Source: an uncultured Clostridia bacterium
Lineage (GTDB): Bacteria; Bacillota; Clostridia; Oscillospirales; Ruminococcaceae
Direction of reading: 5' to 3'
Assembly: GCA_947630845.1 (NCBI GenBank)
Contig: CANRJB010000019.1
Location: forward strand, 1 to 36,018
Length of the DNA: 36,018 nucleotides
Below are positions 8,543 to 15,349 of this stretch, one piece after another; position 1 is the stretch's first letter; each line of letters begins with the position of its first letter. Made by a program: the position numbers and the translations under genes. The notes beneath the pieces were generated by a model. The model was not told the DNA's origin. It was given only the letters and a program-made list of their open reading frames with translations, and did not search any database.

Positions 8543-9799
8543 TTATACCAGATACTGTTCTGCTGCCTTTTGTCTGCGGACATCCACCATAATGTCCACA
8601 ATTGTTCCTTCGGCAGTATACTCTTCCGAAAAGAGTTTTCCTTCTTCACGCAGCATTTGCAAAAAACTTCCTTCGCTGTATGGAATGCAGAGTTTCATGC
8701 GCTTTGCAGTCTGCGGCAGTCTGTGTGTGATCGCCATGATAAGCCTGTCAATACCGTTTCCATGCTTCGCACTGACCCATACAGTCTCATCATCACTCTG
8801 CTTCGGCATATCCACAAGGTCTGCCTTGTTAAGAATGTGGATCTGCGGAATGCCCTCGCACCCTAAATCATTCAGCAGTTCTTGCGTGATGCGCATCCGT
8901 TCCTCCACATCCGGCTCGGAGGCATCCAGTACATGCAAAATCAAGTCAGCCTGTGCCGTTTCTTCCAACGTGGAGCGAAATGCTTCTACCAGATGATGCG
9001 GCAGACGGCGTATCAGCCCGACGGTATCGCTTAGCAATACACTTCTTCCGTCCGGCAGTTCCAATGCCCTTGCGGTAACATCGAGTGTTGCAAACAGCTT
9101 GTCCTCCGCAAGCACTCCTGCCTGTGTGAGCATGTTGAACAGAGTGGACTTTCCGGCATTTGTATATCCAACGATCGCTGCGGTTAGCACACCATCCTTT
9201 TTCCGGCGGCTTCCGAGGAATTTCCGATGTTTTTCCATGCCTTTCAGTTCCTGTTTGAGCTGGTCGATGCGGCTGCGGATATGCCTTCTGTCAGTTTCCA
9301 GTTTTGTTTCGCCCGGACCTCTTGTGCCGATACCGCCGCCGAGTCGTGACAGCGCACTGCCCATTCCCGTCAGTCGGGTCAGGCGGTACTGGTACTGTGC
9401 CAATGCCACCTGCACCTTGCCTTCGGCAGTCCGGGCACGTCCTGCAAATATATCCAGAATCAGCATGGTACGGTCGATCACCTTGCAGTCGGTCGCATCG
9501 GAAATATTTCGCATCTGCATCCCCGTCAGCTCTGTGTCAAAAATCAGCATCTCTGCATCCATGATCATGATCTGTTCTTTGATCTCCTCTAATTTTCCCG
9601 CACCGATGCAGGTCGCTGCTTCGGGTGCAGGGCGAGTCTGGATGACAGTCGCTGTCACCTCACATCCGGCAGTATCTGCCAGTTCCGCAAGCTCCTCCAT
9701 CGAAATATCCGCATCATATTCCCCTGTATCCAGTCCCACCAGAATCACACGGGGGCGTGATATTTCCTGTGATATTTCATGCATCTTCTTCTCCTGCAC
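8543..9799 (-). CDS. hflX: GTPase HflX
   Basis: A 418-residue ribosome-associated GTPase; HflX splits stalled or hibernating 70S ribosomes, for example after heat stress. The N-terminal HflX domain includes PRVILVGLDTGEYDADISM. The linker has the family motif GGGIGTRGPGE (154-164). The G domain has G1 GYTNAGKST (211-219), G3 DTVGL and G4 NKAD. The start is a GTG at 9797-9799 with AGGAGG 6 bases upstream; no better ATG is near. The C-terminal extension after the G domain is about 70 residues and looks like the usual HflX tail. It is the last gene of the rtcB-rnz group. Confidence 0.96.
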   Translation of the reverse strand: MQEKKMHEISQEISRPRVILVGLDTGEYDADISMEELAELADTAGCEVTATVIQTRPAPEAATCIGAGKLEEIKEQIMIMDAEMLIFDTELTGMQMRNISDATDCKVIDRTMLILDIFAGRARTAEGKVQVALAQYQYRLTRLTGMGSALSRLGGGIGTRGPGETKLETDRRHIRSRIDQLKQELKGMEKHRKFLGSRRKKDGVLTAAIVGYTNAGKSTLFNMLTQAGVLAEDKLFATLDVTARALELPDGRSVLLSDTVGLIRRLPHHLVEAFRSTLEETAQADLILHVLDASEPDVEERMRITQELLNDLGCEGIPQIHILNKADLVDMPKQSDDETVWVSAKHGNGIDRLIMAITHRLPQTAKRMKLCIPYSEGSFLQMLREEGKLFSEEYTAEGTIVDIMVDVRRQKAAEQYLV

Positions 9800-9812
9800 T
9801 TTGTTCCTCCTG

Positions 9813-9980
9813 TTACTCCTGATACAAACTGCTCTTATGCTTTGGATGACGGCGGTAGGTACGAGGGCTGTCCTCTACCCTGAGAACAGGTTTCACATTG
9901 CCCCAATCGCTGCGTTTCATCCGGTCTATTTTCTGTCGGGCTTTCTTGCTCATTTTCTTGTATGGTACAAATTTATCCAT
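9813..9980 (-). CDS. Small basic protein between rnz and hflX
   Basis: A 55-residue protein. It begins MDKFVPYKKMSKKARQKIDR and continues MKRSDWGNVKPVLRVEDSPR, ending in TYRRHPKHKS and a short tail. It is Lys/Arg-rich and has no Cys or membrane segment. Its ATG (9978-9980) follows TGAGGT, which overlaps the rnz stop codon, and its stop lies 13 bases before the hflX GTG. Spacing and its own ribosome site make it a real operon member. I recall similar short proteins with an MSKKAR..W..PV.R pattern in many Firmicutes, all without known function; this is memory, not a search. Binding to RNA or ribosomes is a guess from charge and context. Confidence 0.8.
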   Translation of the reverse strand: MDKFVPYKKMSKKARQKIDRMKRSDWGNVKPVLRVEDSPRTYRRHPKHKSSLYQE

Positions 9981-9988
9981 GATGAACC

Positions 9989-10906
9989 TCATTTCAATTC
10001 GATGTGTTCACCATCTTTTGAGATGGTCACATCGGGGAAGATCTCTTTCAAATCATCTCCGTACTGTTCCGGATGCATCTCTGCCGGGCTGTAATGTGTC
10101 AGCCAGAGCCGTTTTGCCTGTGCCTGTACCGCAAGATGACAGGCATCCTGCATGAGCATGTGCCGTTTTTCGTTCATACTCTGTTTCTTGTCCTGCTCAC
10201 CGTACATGCCCTCACAGATGAAGAGATCAGCCCCCTTCGCAAATCCAGCGATTATCGGAATGGGCAAGGTATCTGTCGTATAGACAATGCGCACAGAAGC
10301 ACGGGGTGCGCCTGTGACCTGTGCAGAGTGGATTTCCCTGCCATCCGGGAGCGTGATGGTTTCTCCGGCATGCAGACGTTTCCAGAACTGTACAGGGATA
10401 TCCAGTGCCTTTGCACGTTCCGGCTGAAATTCAGGCTTTTTGTGCAGCTCAGCACAATATCCGAGACAGGGCATCGTATGGCGAAGCGGCAGTGTTGTGA
10501 TCTTTAGCATGGGGTCAACATCATTGGCGGTGAAGGTCACACTCTCCCGTTCGGGCAGAGTGTGGAATGCGATGGGATACGGAAGTTTGCCGCAGACCTG
10601 AATCAGGCTGCGCAGCACGCCCTCTGCTGATGCCGGAAGATACAGATGCAGCGGCTCATGGCGTTCCGTATTTCCAAGTGACAGCAGCAATCCCGGCAGT
10701 CCTGTCACATGGTCGGCATGGGCATGGGTGATGCAGATCATCTCCACCCGGCTGAGTTTCAGTCCGTGTTTTGCAAAGGCGACCTGTGTGCCCTCGCCGC
10801 AGTCGATCAGTATGGCTTTGCCATTGTGTTCGATATAACAGCTTGTCAGGAATCGGTTTTTCAGCGGCAGCATACCGCCTGTGCCGAGCAGTGTTACATT
10901 CGGCAT
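9989..10906 (-). CDS. rnz: Ribonuclease Z
   Basis: A 305-residue metallo-beta-lactamase-fold endonuclease that cuts tRNA precursors just after the discriminator base. It has the N-terminal LLGTGG (6-11), the metal-binding HAHADH (61-66), a later HTMPCLGY segment, TTDT and the C-terminal TH in LWLTHYSPAE. The length matches the bacterial short form. The start ATG (10904-10906) follows ATAGGAGGGATACC; the frame is open further upstream, but that part is the antisense shadow of rtcB. It starts 10 bases after rtcB stops, and the two are probably cotranscribed. Confidence 0.95.
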   Translation of the reverse strand: MPNVTLLGTGGMLPLKNRFLTSCYIEHNGKAILIDCGEGTQVAFAKHGLKLSRVEMICITHAHADHVTGLPGLLLSLGNTERHEPLHLYLPASAEGVLRSLIQVCGKLPYPIAFHTLPERESVTFTANDVDPMLKITTLPLRHTMPCLGYCAELHKKPEFQPERAKALDIPVQFWKRLHAGETITLPDGREIHSAQVTGAPRASVRIVYTTDTLPIPIIAGFAKGADLFICEGMYGEQDKKQSMNEKRHMLMQDACHLAVQAQAKRLWLTHYSPAEMHPEQYGDDLKEIFPDVTISKDGEHIELK

Positions 10907-10916
10907 GGTATCCCTC

Positions 10917-12149
10917 CTATCGTTTTTTCTTGCTCCACGGAGCATCCTCGCTGCCTGCTTTGAAGTTATAGATCGGTTTGATGATGTCTTGGATTTCGGC
11001 AGTCGGTGTGATATTGTCCACGATGGCATCCATGCTCTTGTATGCCATTGGACATTCGTCAAGTGTGTCCATCCCGACGGACGTCGTATAAATGCCATTC
11101 ATCTGTTGTCGATATTCGGCAATGCTGCACATCTGCTTTGCCTGCGAACGGGACATGAGCCTTCCTGCACCATGAGGTGCAGAGTAATTCCAGTCAGGGT
11201 TGCCTTTTCCGGTACAGATCAGGCTGCCGTCACGCATGTTCATGGGAATGAGCAGAGTCTCGCCCTTTTGTGCAGACACAGCTCCCTTTCGGAGAATCCG
11301 GTTTTCAAGGTCGATATAATTATGGATCGTGGTGAACTGTCCCTTGACATGCCAGTGCATCCCATGCACGATCACATCGGTCATTGCCTGTCGGTTCTGG
11401 ACGGCAAATTCCTGTACAATAGCCATATCGTGCAGATAGTGTGCAAACAGCTCCCCCTCGCAGTAGGCAAGGTGATGCGGTACAGAAGTCCGCTTGACAG
11501 CTTTCAGCTTTTTGACCTCCATCTCGATCTGTTTCTGTCTGCCCTGTGCTTTCATTTCTGCGATCAGCTCTCTGATGGACTTCTCATCTGAACCGTTCAG
11601 CCGCCGGTAAGCCTCCTCCTGATACCATGTAGCGACCTCCTTGCCAAGGTGCCGGGAACCGGAATGGATAACAAGATACAGCGTTCCATCGCTTCCCACA
11701 TCCACTTCAATGAAATGGTTACCGCCGCCGAGCGTGCCCACACTGTTGATGGCATGCAGCTCGTGGATGTGTTCATAGCAATACAATTTTGTCAGGTCGA
11801 TGTTGTCTGCATAGCGGTGTGGTTTACTGCGCACGGCAAAGCCGGACGGCACTTCACATCGGATGAGCTTGTCAAGTTTCTGGGGCTCGATATGGGTTTC
11901 CTTCAGAATGGTCGTCTCCATGCCGCAGCCGATATCCACACCGACTAAGTTGGGTACGAGTTTATCGGTGATGGTCATGGTCGTGCCGATGGTGCAGCCT
12001 GCCCCGGCGTGAACATCCGGCATGATGCGGATCTGCGTCCCCTTTGCAAGAGGCTGGCTGCAAAGCTCTGTGATCTGGGCAATGGACTTCTCATCGGCAA
12101 TGTCAGTAAATACTTTTGCGCTTGCGTATGCGCCTTGAATCTCAAACAT
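10917..12149 (-). CDS. rtcB: RtcB family RNA ligase
   Basis: A 410-residue RNA ligase. RtcB joins a 2',3'-cyclic or 3' phosphate to a 5'-OH using GTP and Mn, repairing RNAs cut by toxins or tRNases. Conserved pieces are RIMPDVHAGAG (41-51), the Mn site VGVDIGCGM (69-77), GTLGGGNHFIEV, HSGSRHLG and the guanylylated His in SAPHGAGRLMSR (about His326). The chosen start is MFEIQG at 12149, with AAAGAGAG upstream; the frame is open up to 12275, but that part crosses a terminator hairpin. This is the short bacterial form without an intein. It lies downstream of an unusual leader (12222-12916) and begins an operon with rnz. Confidence 0.95.
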   Translation of the reverse strand: MFEIQGAYASAKVFTDIADEKSIAQITELCSQPLAKGTQIRIMPDVHAGAGCTIGTTMTITDKLVPNLVGVDIGCGMETTILKETHIEPQKLDKLIRCEVPSGFAVRSKPHRYADNIDLTKLYCYEHIHELHAINSVGTLGGGNHFIEVDVGSDGTLYLVIHSGSRHLGKEVATWYQEEAYRRLNGSDEKSIRELIAEMKAQGRQKQIEMEVKKLKAVKRTSVPHHLAYCEGELFAHYLHDMAIVQEFAVQNRQAMTDVIVHGMHWHVKGQFTTIHNYIDLENRILRKGAVSAQKGETLLIPMNMRDGSLICTGKGNPDWNYSAPHGAGRLMSRSQAKQMCSIAEYRQQMNGIYTTSVGMDTLDECPMAYKSMDAIVDNITPTAEIQDIIKPIYNFKAGSEDAPWSKKKR

Positions 12150-12221
12150 AAATACTCTCTTTCTGCCGGCAGAAGCAAGCGGTATGTGTATCTTAACTTC
12201 TGCATGTCTGCCTTTGAACGC

Positions 12222-12252
12222 AAAAAGGCGCTCCTGTCTGCACAGAAGCGCC
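12222..12252 (-). terminator. Intrinsic terminator (possible attenuator) in the rtcB leader
   Basis: On the minus strand GGCGCTTCTGT, loop GCAG, ACAGGAGCGCC, then TTTTTGCG: an 11-bp stem with one mismatch and a T run. It ends about 70 bases before the rtcB start and lies after a small peptide ORF. Because rtcB and the promoter at 12888-12916 are on opposite sides of it, it must be read through for rtcB expression. The right edge of the 184-bp repeat begins at the next base. Confidence 0.75.
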
Positions 12253-12436
12253 ATAAAAGCATAAAGGTACGCCAAAAAAAGCTATACCGGAAGCTCCTCG
12301 TCCGAAAGGCATACGGCTGGTTCTGTTGTGGAAATATGATACGATTTTATGTGATAATATTGGTGATCTCTTTGAAACATGCCGTTCAACTCCTTTCCTG
12401 AAATTTCCTTGCTGCGCAGCAGGAATGATGCTATTA
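12253..12436. repeat. 184-bp direct repeat, copy 1 (rtcB-proximal)
   Basis: Identical at every base to 12708-12891, offset 455. It contains a minus-strand 32-residue ORF with a strong ribosome site and the palindrome TGCTGCGCAGCA. It lacks a complete -10 element, because its outer edge stops within TATAAT. Recent duplication or an assembly effect would both explain the perfect identity. Confidence 0.95.
12282..12380 (-). CDS. Leader peptide ORF upstream of rtcB, copy 1
   Basis: A 32-residue ORF beginning MFQRDHQYYHIKSYHIS and ending DEELPV. The start codon follows AGGAAAGGAG with a 9-base spacer, a very good ribosome site. Residues 5-15 hold one Asp, three His and three Tyr. The stop lies about 30 bases before the terminator hairpin at 12227-12252. 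Codons 18-22 (12315-12326) can pair with the first arm of that hairpin, which would prevent termination. The arrangement is that of a transcription-attenuation leader, but translation and regulation are inferred. It could also be a small protein gene with its own terminator. Confidence 0.5.
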   Translation of the reverse strand: MFQRDHQYYHIKSYHISTTEPAVCLSDEELPV

Positions 12437-12707
12437 CCCAAGTTTGCCACTTGTTTTAGATTTTTAAATATTTTAGCTTTTGAAAATGCCTATTTATAGG
12501 GAAAATTTTATATGACTACATTATAGCACTACGTTGAGAAATTCAAAAAATGTGGGCATATAAGGAAAACAAAGGAATATAGGCGAAAAGCCACGATAAT
12601 TTGATAAAAAAACGTAGAGCATAAATATCAAAAAATCGGAAGCCGTTTTTTCGCTATTTTTCGGGAGATTTTAGCAATTTTTTTATTAACTAAGTGGCAA
12701 AGTCGGG
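12437..12707. mobile_element. 271-bp MITE-like element with inverted ends
   Basis: The ends are imperfect inverted repeats: CCCAAGTTTGCCACTTGTTT on the left, and CCCGACTTTGCCACTTAGTT read inward from the right, about 17 of 22 matching, with a shared TTTGCCACTT core. The inside is AT-rich and has no usable ORF. It lies exactly between the two 184-bp repeats. A small non-autonomous element is the simplest reading, but a 184-bp flanking duplication is far too long for a normal target-site duplication, so the mechanism is unclear. No transposase with matching ends is in the window. Confidence 0.55.
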
Positions 12708-12891
12708 ATAAAAGCATAAAGGTACGCCAAAAAAAGCTATACCGGAAGCTCCTCGTCCGAAAGGCATACGGCTGGTTCTGTTGTGGAAATATGATACGAT
12801 TTTATGTGATAATATTGGTGATCTCTTTGAAACATGCCGTTCAACTCCTTTCCTGAAATTTCCTTGCTGCGCAGCAGGAATGATGCTATTA
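12708..12891. repeat. 184-bp direct repeat, copy 2 (promoter-proximal)
   Basis: Exact copy of 12253-12436. This copy abuts an intact minus-strand promoter (12888-12916) but has lost the terminator, since the TIR element replaces the sequence beyond 12708. The palindrome TGCTGCGCAGCA falls at or just after the predicted transcription start. Confidence 0.95.
12737..12835 (-). CDS. Leader peptide ORF, copy 2
   Basis: The same 32-residue ORF as at 12282-12380, with the same AGGAAAGGAG ribosome site, in the second repeat copy. It is the copy directly behind the consensus promoter. Here it is followed by the 271-bp element and not by the terminator, so if it encodes a working leader, the attenuator pairing cannot form locally. 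Confidence 0.45.
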   Translation of the reverse strand: MFQRDHQYYHIKSYHISTTEPAVCLSDEELPV

Positions 12892-12916
12892 TATCACAGC
12901 TTTATCAGTTTGTCAA
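12888..12916 (-). promoter_or_regulatory. Consensus promoter of the rtcB leader
   Basis: Minus-strand TTGACA (12911-12916), a 17-base spacer and TATAAT (12888-12893). Both hexamers match the sigma-A consensus, so basal initiation should be strong, which makes sense if control is exerted later in the leader. Confidence 0.85.
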
Positions 12917-12946
12917 GGGGTTTTGTGAAAAAAGTTTTTCGGAGCA

Positions 12947-12975
12947 TTGACAAATTTTTTCAGAAATGATATAAT
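12947..12975 (+). promoter_or_regulatory. Consensus promoter of the 13011 gene
   Basis: TTGACA (12947-12952), 17 bases, TATAAT (12970-12975), 35 bases before the ATG at 13011. It is divergent from the rtcB leader promoter, the two -35 elements being 30 bases apart. Confidence 0.85.
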
Positions 12976-13010
12976 GAGAACAATACACATGAAATGGAGA
13001 TGTTATTAAG

Positions 13011-14054
13011 ATGTTTACCGAAATATTCTCTCCGGTGACTTTCTTTTTGGGGACATTGGCAGCATTGCCTGCGGATGGGCTGGTGAAGATGGTGCTGTTT
13101 TTGGTGCTTGCGCCGCTGTTTGGCAGGAAGCTCAGTATTGTCAATCTATGCGGGCTGACCTTCATCCGGCAAAACGACGACAGCTGGACACATACATTCG
13201 TGAAGCCATCTCTAATGGTGCAGACCGTCTGCTGTGCTGACAAGAAAAAATACAATGCTCCTGATTATGAGCGCATGGAAATGAAATTGCTGATTGTCCA
13301 CAACGCCTTGCATCTGCTTGTCAATGCAGGGATATTCTGGCTGTTGTGGGATGCGGTCTGCCGTTCATGGACAATCGGTGCAAGCGTGGGTGATCATATT
13401 TTAGCAGGGTTTGCATTGGGAATGCTGATTGATGCACTGTGCAGCATAGGAGTGACCATCTATGTGTACGGCATCAGCATGAAGCGGCTTGGCGGCTACA
13501 CACAATCACTGATCAAACGTCTGCGTGCCGGAGAACGGATCGCAGATATGGGCATGAAGCCGGTCAGTGAACTGAGCTTTTCACATCCGGGAGAAGTGGA
13601 GAAAATGATGTACTATGGCATTTACATGCTCTACCTCTACGATACTGACCAGATCGATGCCATGCGGCAGCCTGTCCGGGAGATGACAGCGTACCTGCGT
13701 GACAGGGCATTTGAACCGAATCTGATTTTACAGTACTACTGGTTGATTTTTTACTATTCTCGTTATGAGCTGAATCCACAACTGGCGGATTGTTTTCTTG
13801 ATAAAGTAAGCAGTGTCATATTTGCTGACAAGGATGCCAACGCCAAGCGGGTATTAGGATATTACTATTTTGGCATCGTGCGTGACATAGAAGCGGCAAG
13901 CCGCTATGTCAAAGAGGGGCTTGCCGTGATCGACAATTTTTCCACGGGGGACGAACGGGACATTGAAAAGATCCTGCTTCTGACGCTGCAAGACTATATC
14001 AACAAGTACATTTCCGCAAATCCCTCTATTCCGCAAGCATCACCGATTCCATGA
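13011..14054 (+). CDS. Unknown membrane protein
   Basis: A 347-residue protein that I do not recognise. The N-terminal half is hydrophobic, with segments at about 8-45, 93-113 and 125-150 (for example LIVHNALHLLVNAGIFWLLW). The C-terminal half (about 160-347) is soluble and helical, with repeated Tyr-rich helices such as MMYYGIYMLYLYDTDQ and LQYYWLIFYYSRYEL that resemble TPR-like helical pairs. It has no signal peptide with a cleavage site. It is a single-gene unit behind its own consensus promoter, and its last 29 bases overlap the 3' end of the convergent lipoprotein gene. Membrane location is supported; function is not. Confidence 0.8.
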   Translation: MFTEIFSPVTFFLGTLAALPADGLVKMVLFLVLAPLFGRKLSIVNLCGLTFIRQNDDSWTHTFVKPSLMVQTVCCADKKKYNAPDYERMEMKLLIVHNALHLLVNAGIFWLLWDAVCRSWTIGASVGDHILAGFALGMLIDALCSIGVTIYVYGISMKRLGGYTQSLIKRLRAGERIADMGMKPVSELSFSHPGEVEKMMYYGIYMLYLYDTDQIDAMRQPVREMTAYLRDRAFEPNLILQYYWLIFYYSRYELNPQLADCFLDKVSSVIFADKDANAKRVLGYYYFGIVRDIEAASRYVKEGLAVIDNFSTGDERDIEKILLLTLQDYINKYISANPSIPQASPIP

Positions 14055-14574
14055 CCGTCCTGAAAGCATTCTGGTACTCCGCATAAGTGGAGGTGTTGGA
14101 TTTGCATGTGATGATATACATGGAATCGCCGTCTGTGACAAAACCAACCATTGTGCTCATCTGCGTATCATTGTTTTCACCGAGAGTATAATTAAACTCT
14201 ATCATCTGTATGCCGCAATTCTTTGCGGTGATCGCATCCTGTGACAGAACCTCAAGGGTATTGGCAACACTCCGGTACTGCTCCAGTGCGGAAAGGGAAT
14301 AGTCATAGGCAGACGGAAAAGGACCGTTTTTATCTTCTGTCACAATGATACTGGCATCCTCACAGATGTAGTATTTTTCATAGAACTGTGAAGAGGTCTC
14401 TTCAAAACTCTCCGGGATGTCCACAAAGATATCTGGCAGGGGAAGAGCCTGATAGACGACCACCGTTTCCAATGTTTCGTCTGTATTCTTTCCTGACTTG
14501 CTGCTACAGCCGGCAAGCAGGAGCATCACCATGCATAATACGGCGGAAATTCTGTATTTCATATTCATTTTCAT
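14026..14574 (-). CDS. Lipoprotein of unknown function
   Basis: A 182-residue protein with a lipoprotein signal: basic MKMNMKYR, a hydrophobic stretch and the lipobox LLAGC (Cys at residue 23), so it should be lipid-anchored on the outer face of the membrane. The mature part starts with a Ser/Lys/Gly-rich tether and continues as a small globular domain (DIFVDIPESFEETSSQFYEK, ending YAEYQNAFRTVMESVMLAE). I do not recognise the family; the pattern recalls PsbP/DUF-type lipoproteins with a strand-rich core. Several in-frame ATGs (residues 1, 3 and 5) make the exact start uncertain. It is convergent with, and overlaps, the 13011 gene by 29 bases. Confidence 0.8.
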   Translation of the reverse strand: MKMNMKYRISAVLCMVMLLLAGCSSKSGKNTDETLETVVVYQALPLPDIFVDIPESFEETSSQFYEKYYICEDASIIVTEDKNGPFPSAYDYSLSALEQYRSVANTLEVLSQDAITAKNCGIQMIEFNYTLGENNDTQMSTMVGFVTDGDSMYIITCKSNTSTYAEYQNAFRTVMESVMLAE

Positions 14575-14604
14575 CCATTTCTCTGTAAAACTAATGCCAA
14601 TTTC

Positions 14605-14731
14605 CTATCGTTCTTTTGACTTTGTGTATCGGAAGGGAGCTGCTGAAAGCAGCATTAAGGATGGCAGGAGATGTTCCCTGACAATCTGATGTGGATCGGA
14701 TTGTCAGCGATTCGTATCAATAGAACGATAG
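14605..14731. repeat. 127-bp inverted-repeat element or structured RNA
   Basis: The ends are a 15-base inverted repeat with one mismatch (CTATCGTTCTTTTGA at 14605 and TCAATAGAACGATAG at 14717). Inside are two clear hairpins: GCTGCTGAAAGCAGC, and a second with arms CTGACAATC and GATTGTCAG. It occupies the gap between the lipoprotein gene and the rnpB terminator. It may be a MITE-like insertion or a small folded RNA; no promoter was found for it. Confidence 0.5.
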
Positions 14732-14748
14732 AGAATCAGTATAAGAAA

Positions 14749-14804
14749 GCCCGGAAACAGGAGACAAAGAAGCAGTGATACTATCTCTTTCTTCCTGTTT
14801 CCGG
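14749..14804 (-). terminator. Terminator of rnpB
   Basis: Long stem formed by CCGGAAACAGGA (14751-14762) and TCCTGTTTCCGG (14793-14804), extended inward by AAAGA/TCTTT pairing. On the minus strand it is followed by GCTTTCTTAT. It begins 3 bases after the RNase P RNA 3' end. Confidence 0.8.
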
Positions 14805-14806
14805 CT

Positions 14807-15157
14807 GTGACCAGACAATAAGCCGGGTTCTGTCGTGTGCGGTCATTTATCTATGCAGCACGTCGCCATGCTGCTTTAGCCGCTCTTGCCGGAACCGTCC
14901 GCCGAGCAAGCGTTAAGACGGTCGGCACCATGAAGCGTTGCATCGGATAGGGTTTACACGGCAGTGCAGTCTCCTGCACTCCGGTGAGCTCTTACCTCAC
15001 CATTCCACCATCGCCGCAGCATAGCCTGCGGCAGTTTCTTTTCTGTTGCACTTGCCCTAAGGTCGCCCTCGGCTGCCGTTAGCAGCTATCCTGCTCTGTG
15101 ATGCCCGGACTTTCCTCATAAACATAAAGCGTTCATGCGACCGCATCGTCTGCTCAC
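14807..15157 (-). ncRNA. rnpB: RNase P RNA
   Basis: Catalytic RNA of RNase P, which removes 5' leaders from tRNA precursors. On the minus strand it has the conserved GAGGAAAGTCCGGGC and CAGAACCCGGCTTA, together with GGCAAGTGCAACAGAAAAG and GGTAAGAGCTCACC. The ends are set by helix P1: GTGAGCAGAC (15148-15157) pairs with GTCTGGTCAC (14807-14816). The 5' end fits the start predicted by the promoter at 15164-15192. Size and layout match bacterial class A RNA. Confidence 0.96.
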
Positions 15158-15163
15158 ATCTTT

Positions 15164-15192
15164 ATTATATCTTTTTTTTATAGATTTGTCAA
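15164..15192 (-). promoter_or_regulatory. Consensus promoter of rnpB
   Basis: Minus-strand TTGACA (15187-15192), 17 bases, TATAAT (15164-15169). Transcription would begin 7 bases downstream, at the first base of helix P1. Confidence 0.9.
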
Positions 15193-15282
15193 GAGGGAGC
15201 TACCGGAAATCATAATAGCAAGAGTTGAGGCATATGTTCTGAAGGGCAGCACACCGAAAGCTGACAAAATTCACAAAAGCCC

Positions 15283-15311
15283 TTGCATTCTGTCGAAGAT
15301 TATGGTATAAT
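15283..15311 (+). promoter_or_regulatory. Promoter of the nucleoside kinase gene
   Basis: TTGCAT (15283-15288), 17 bases, TATAAT (15306-15311), about 40 bases before the start codon. Confidence 0.75.
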
Positions 15312-15349
15312 GAATATGTTCCATTACCATGAACGGAGGATACCTTATT

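Noticed and set aside
9099..10094. 331-codon plus-strand frame opposite hflX
   Set aside because: Ser-rich antisense shadow of hflX and rnz, with no start signal.
12150..12275. N-terminal extension of RtcB to 12275
   Set aside because: It would be translated through the terminator hairpin and part of the repeat; MFEIQG at 12149 has a ribosome site and the normal family start.
13011..14054. Site-2-protease-like membrane peptidase
   Set aside because: The hydrophobic layout loosely recalls such proteins, but no HExxH motif or second metal ligand is present.
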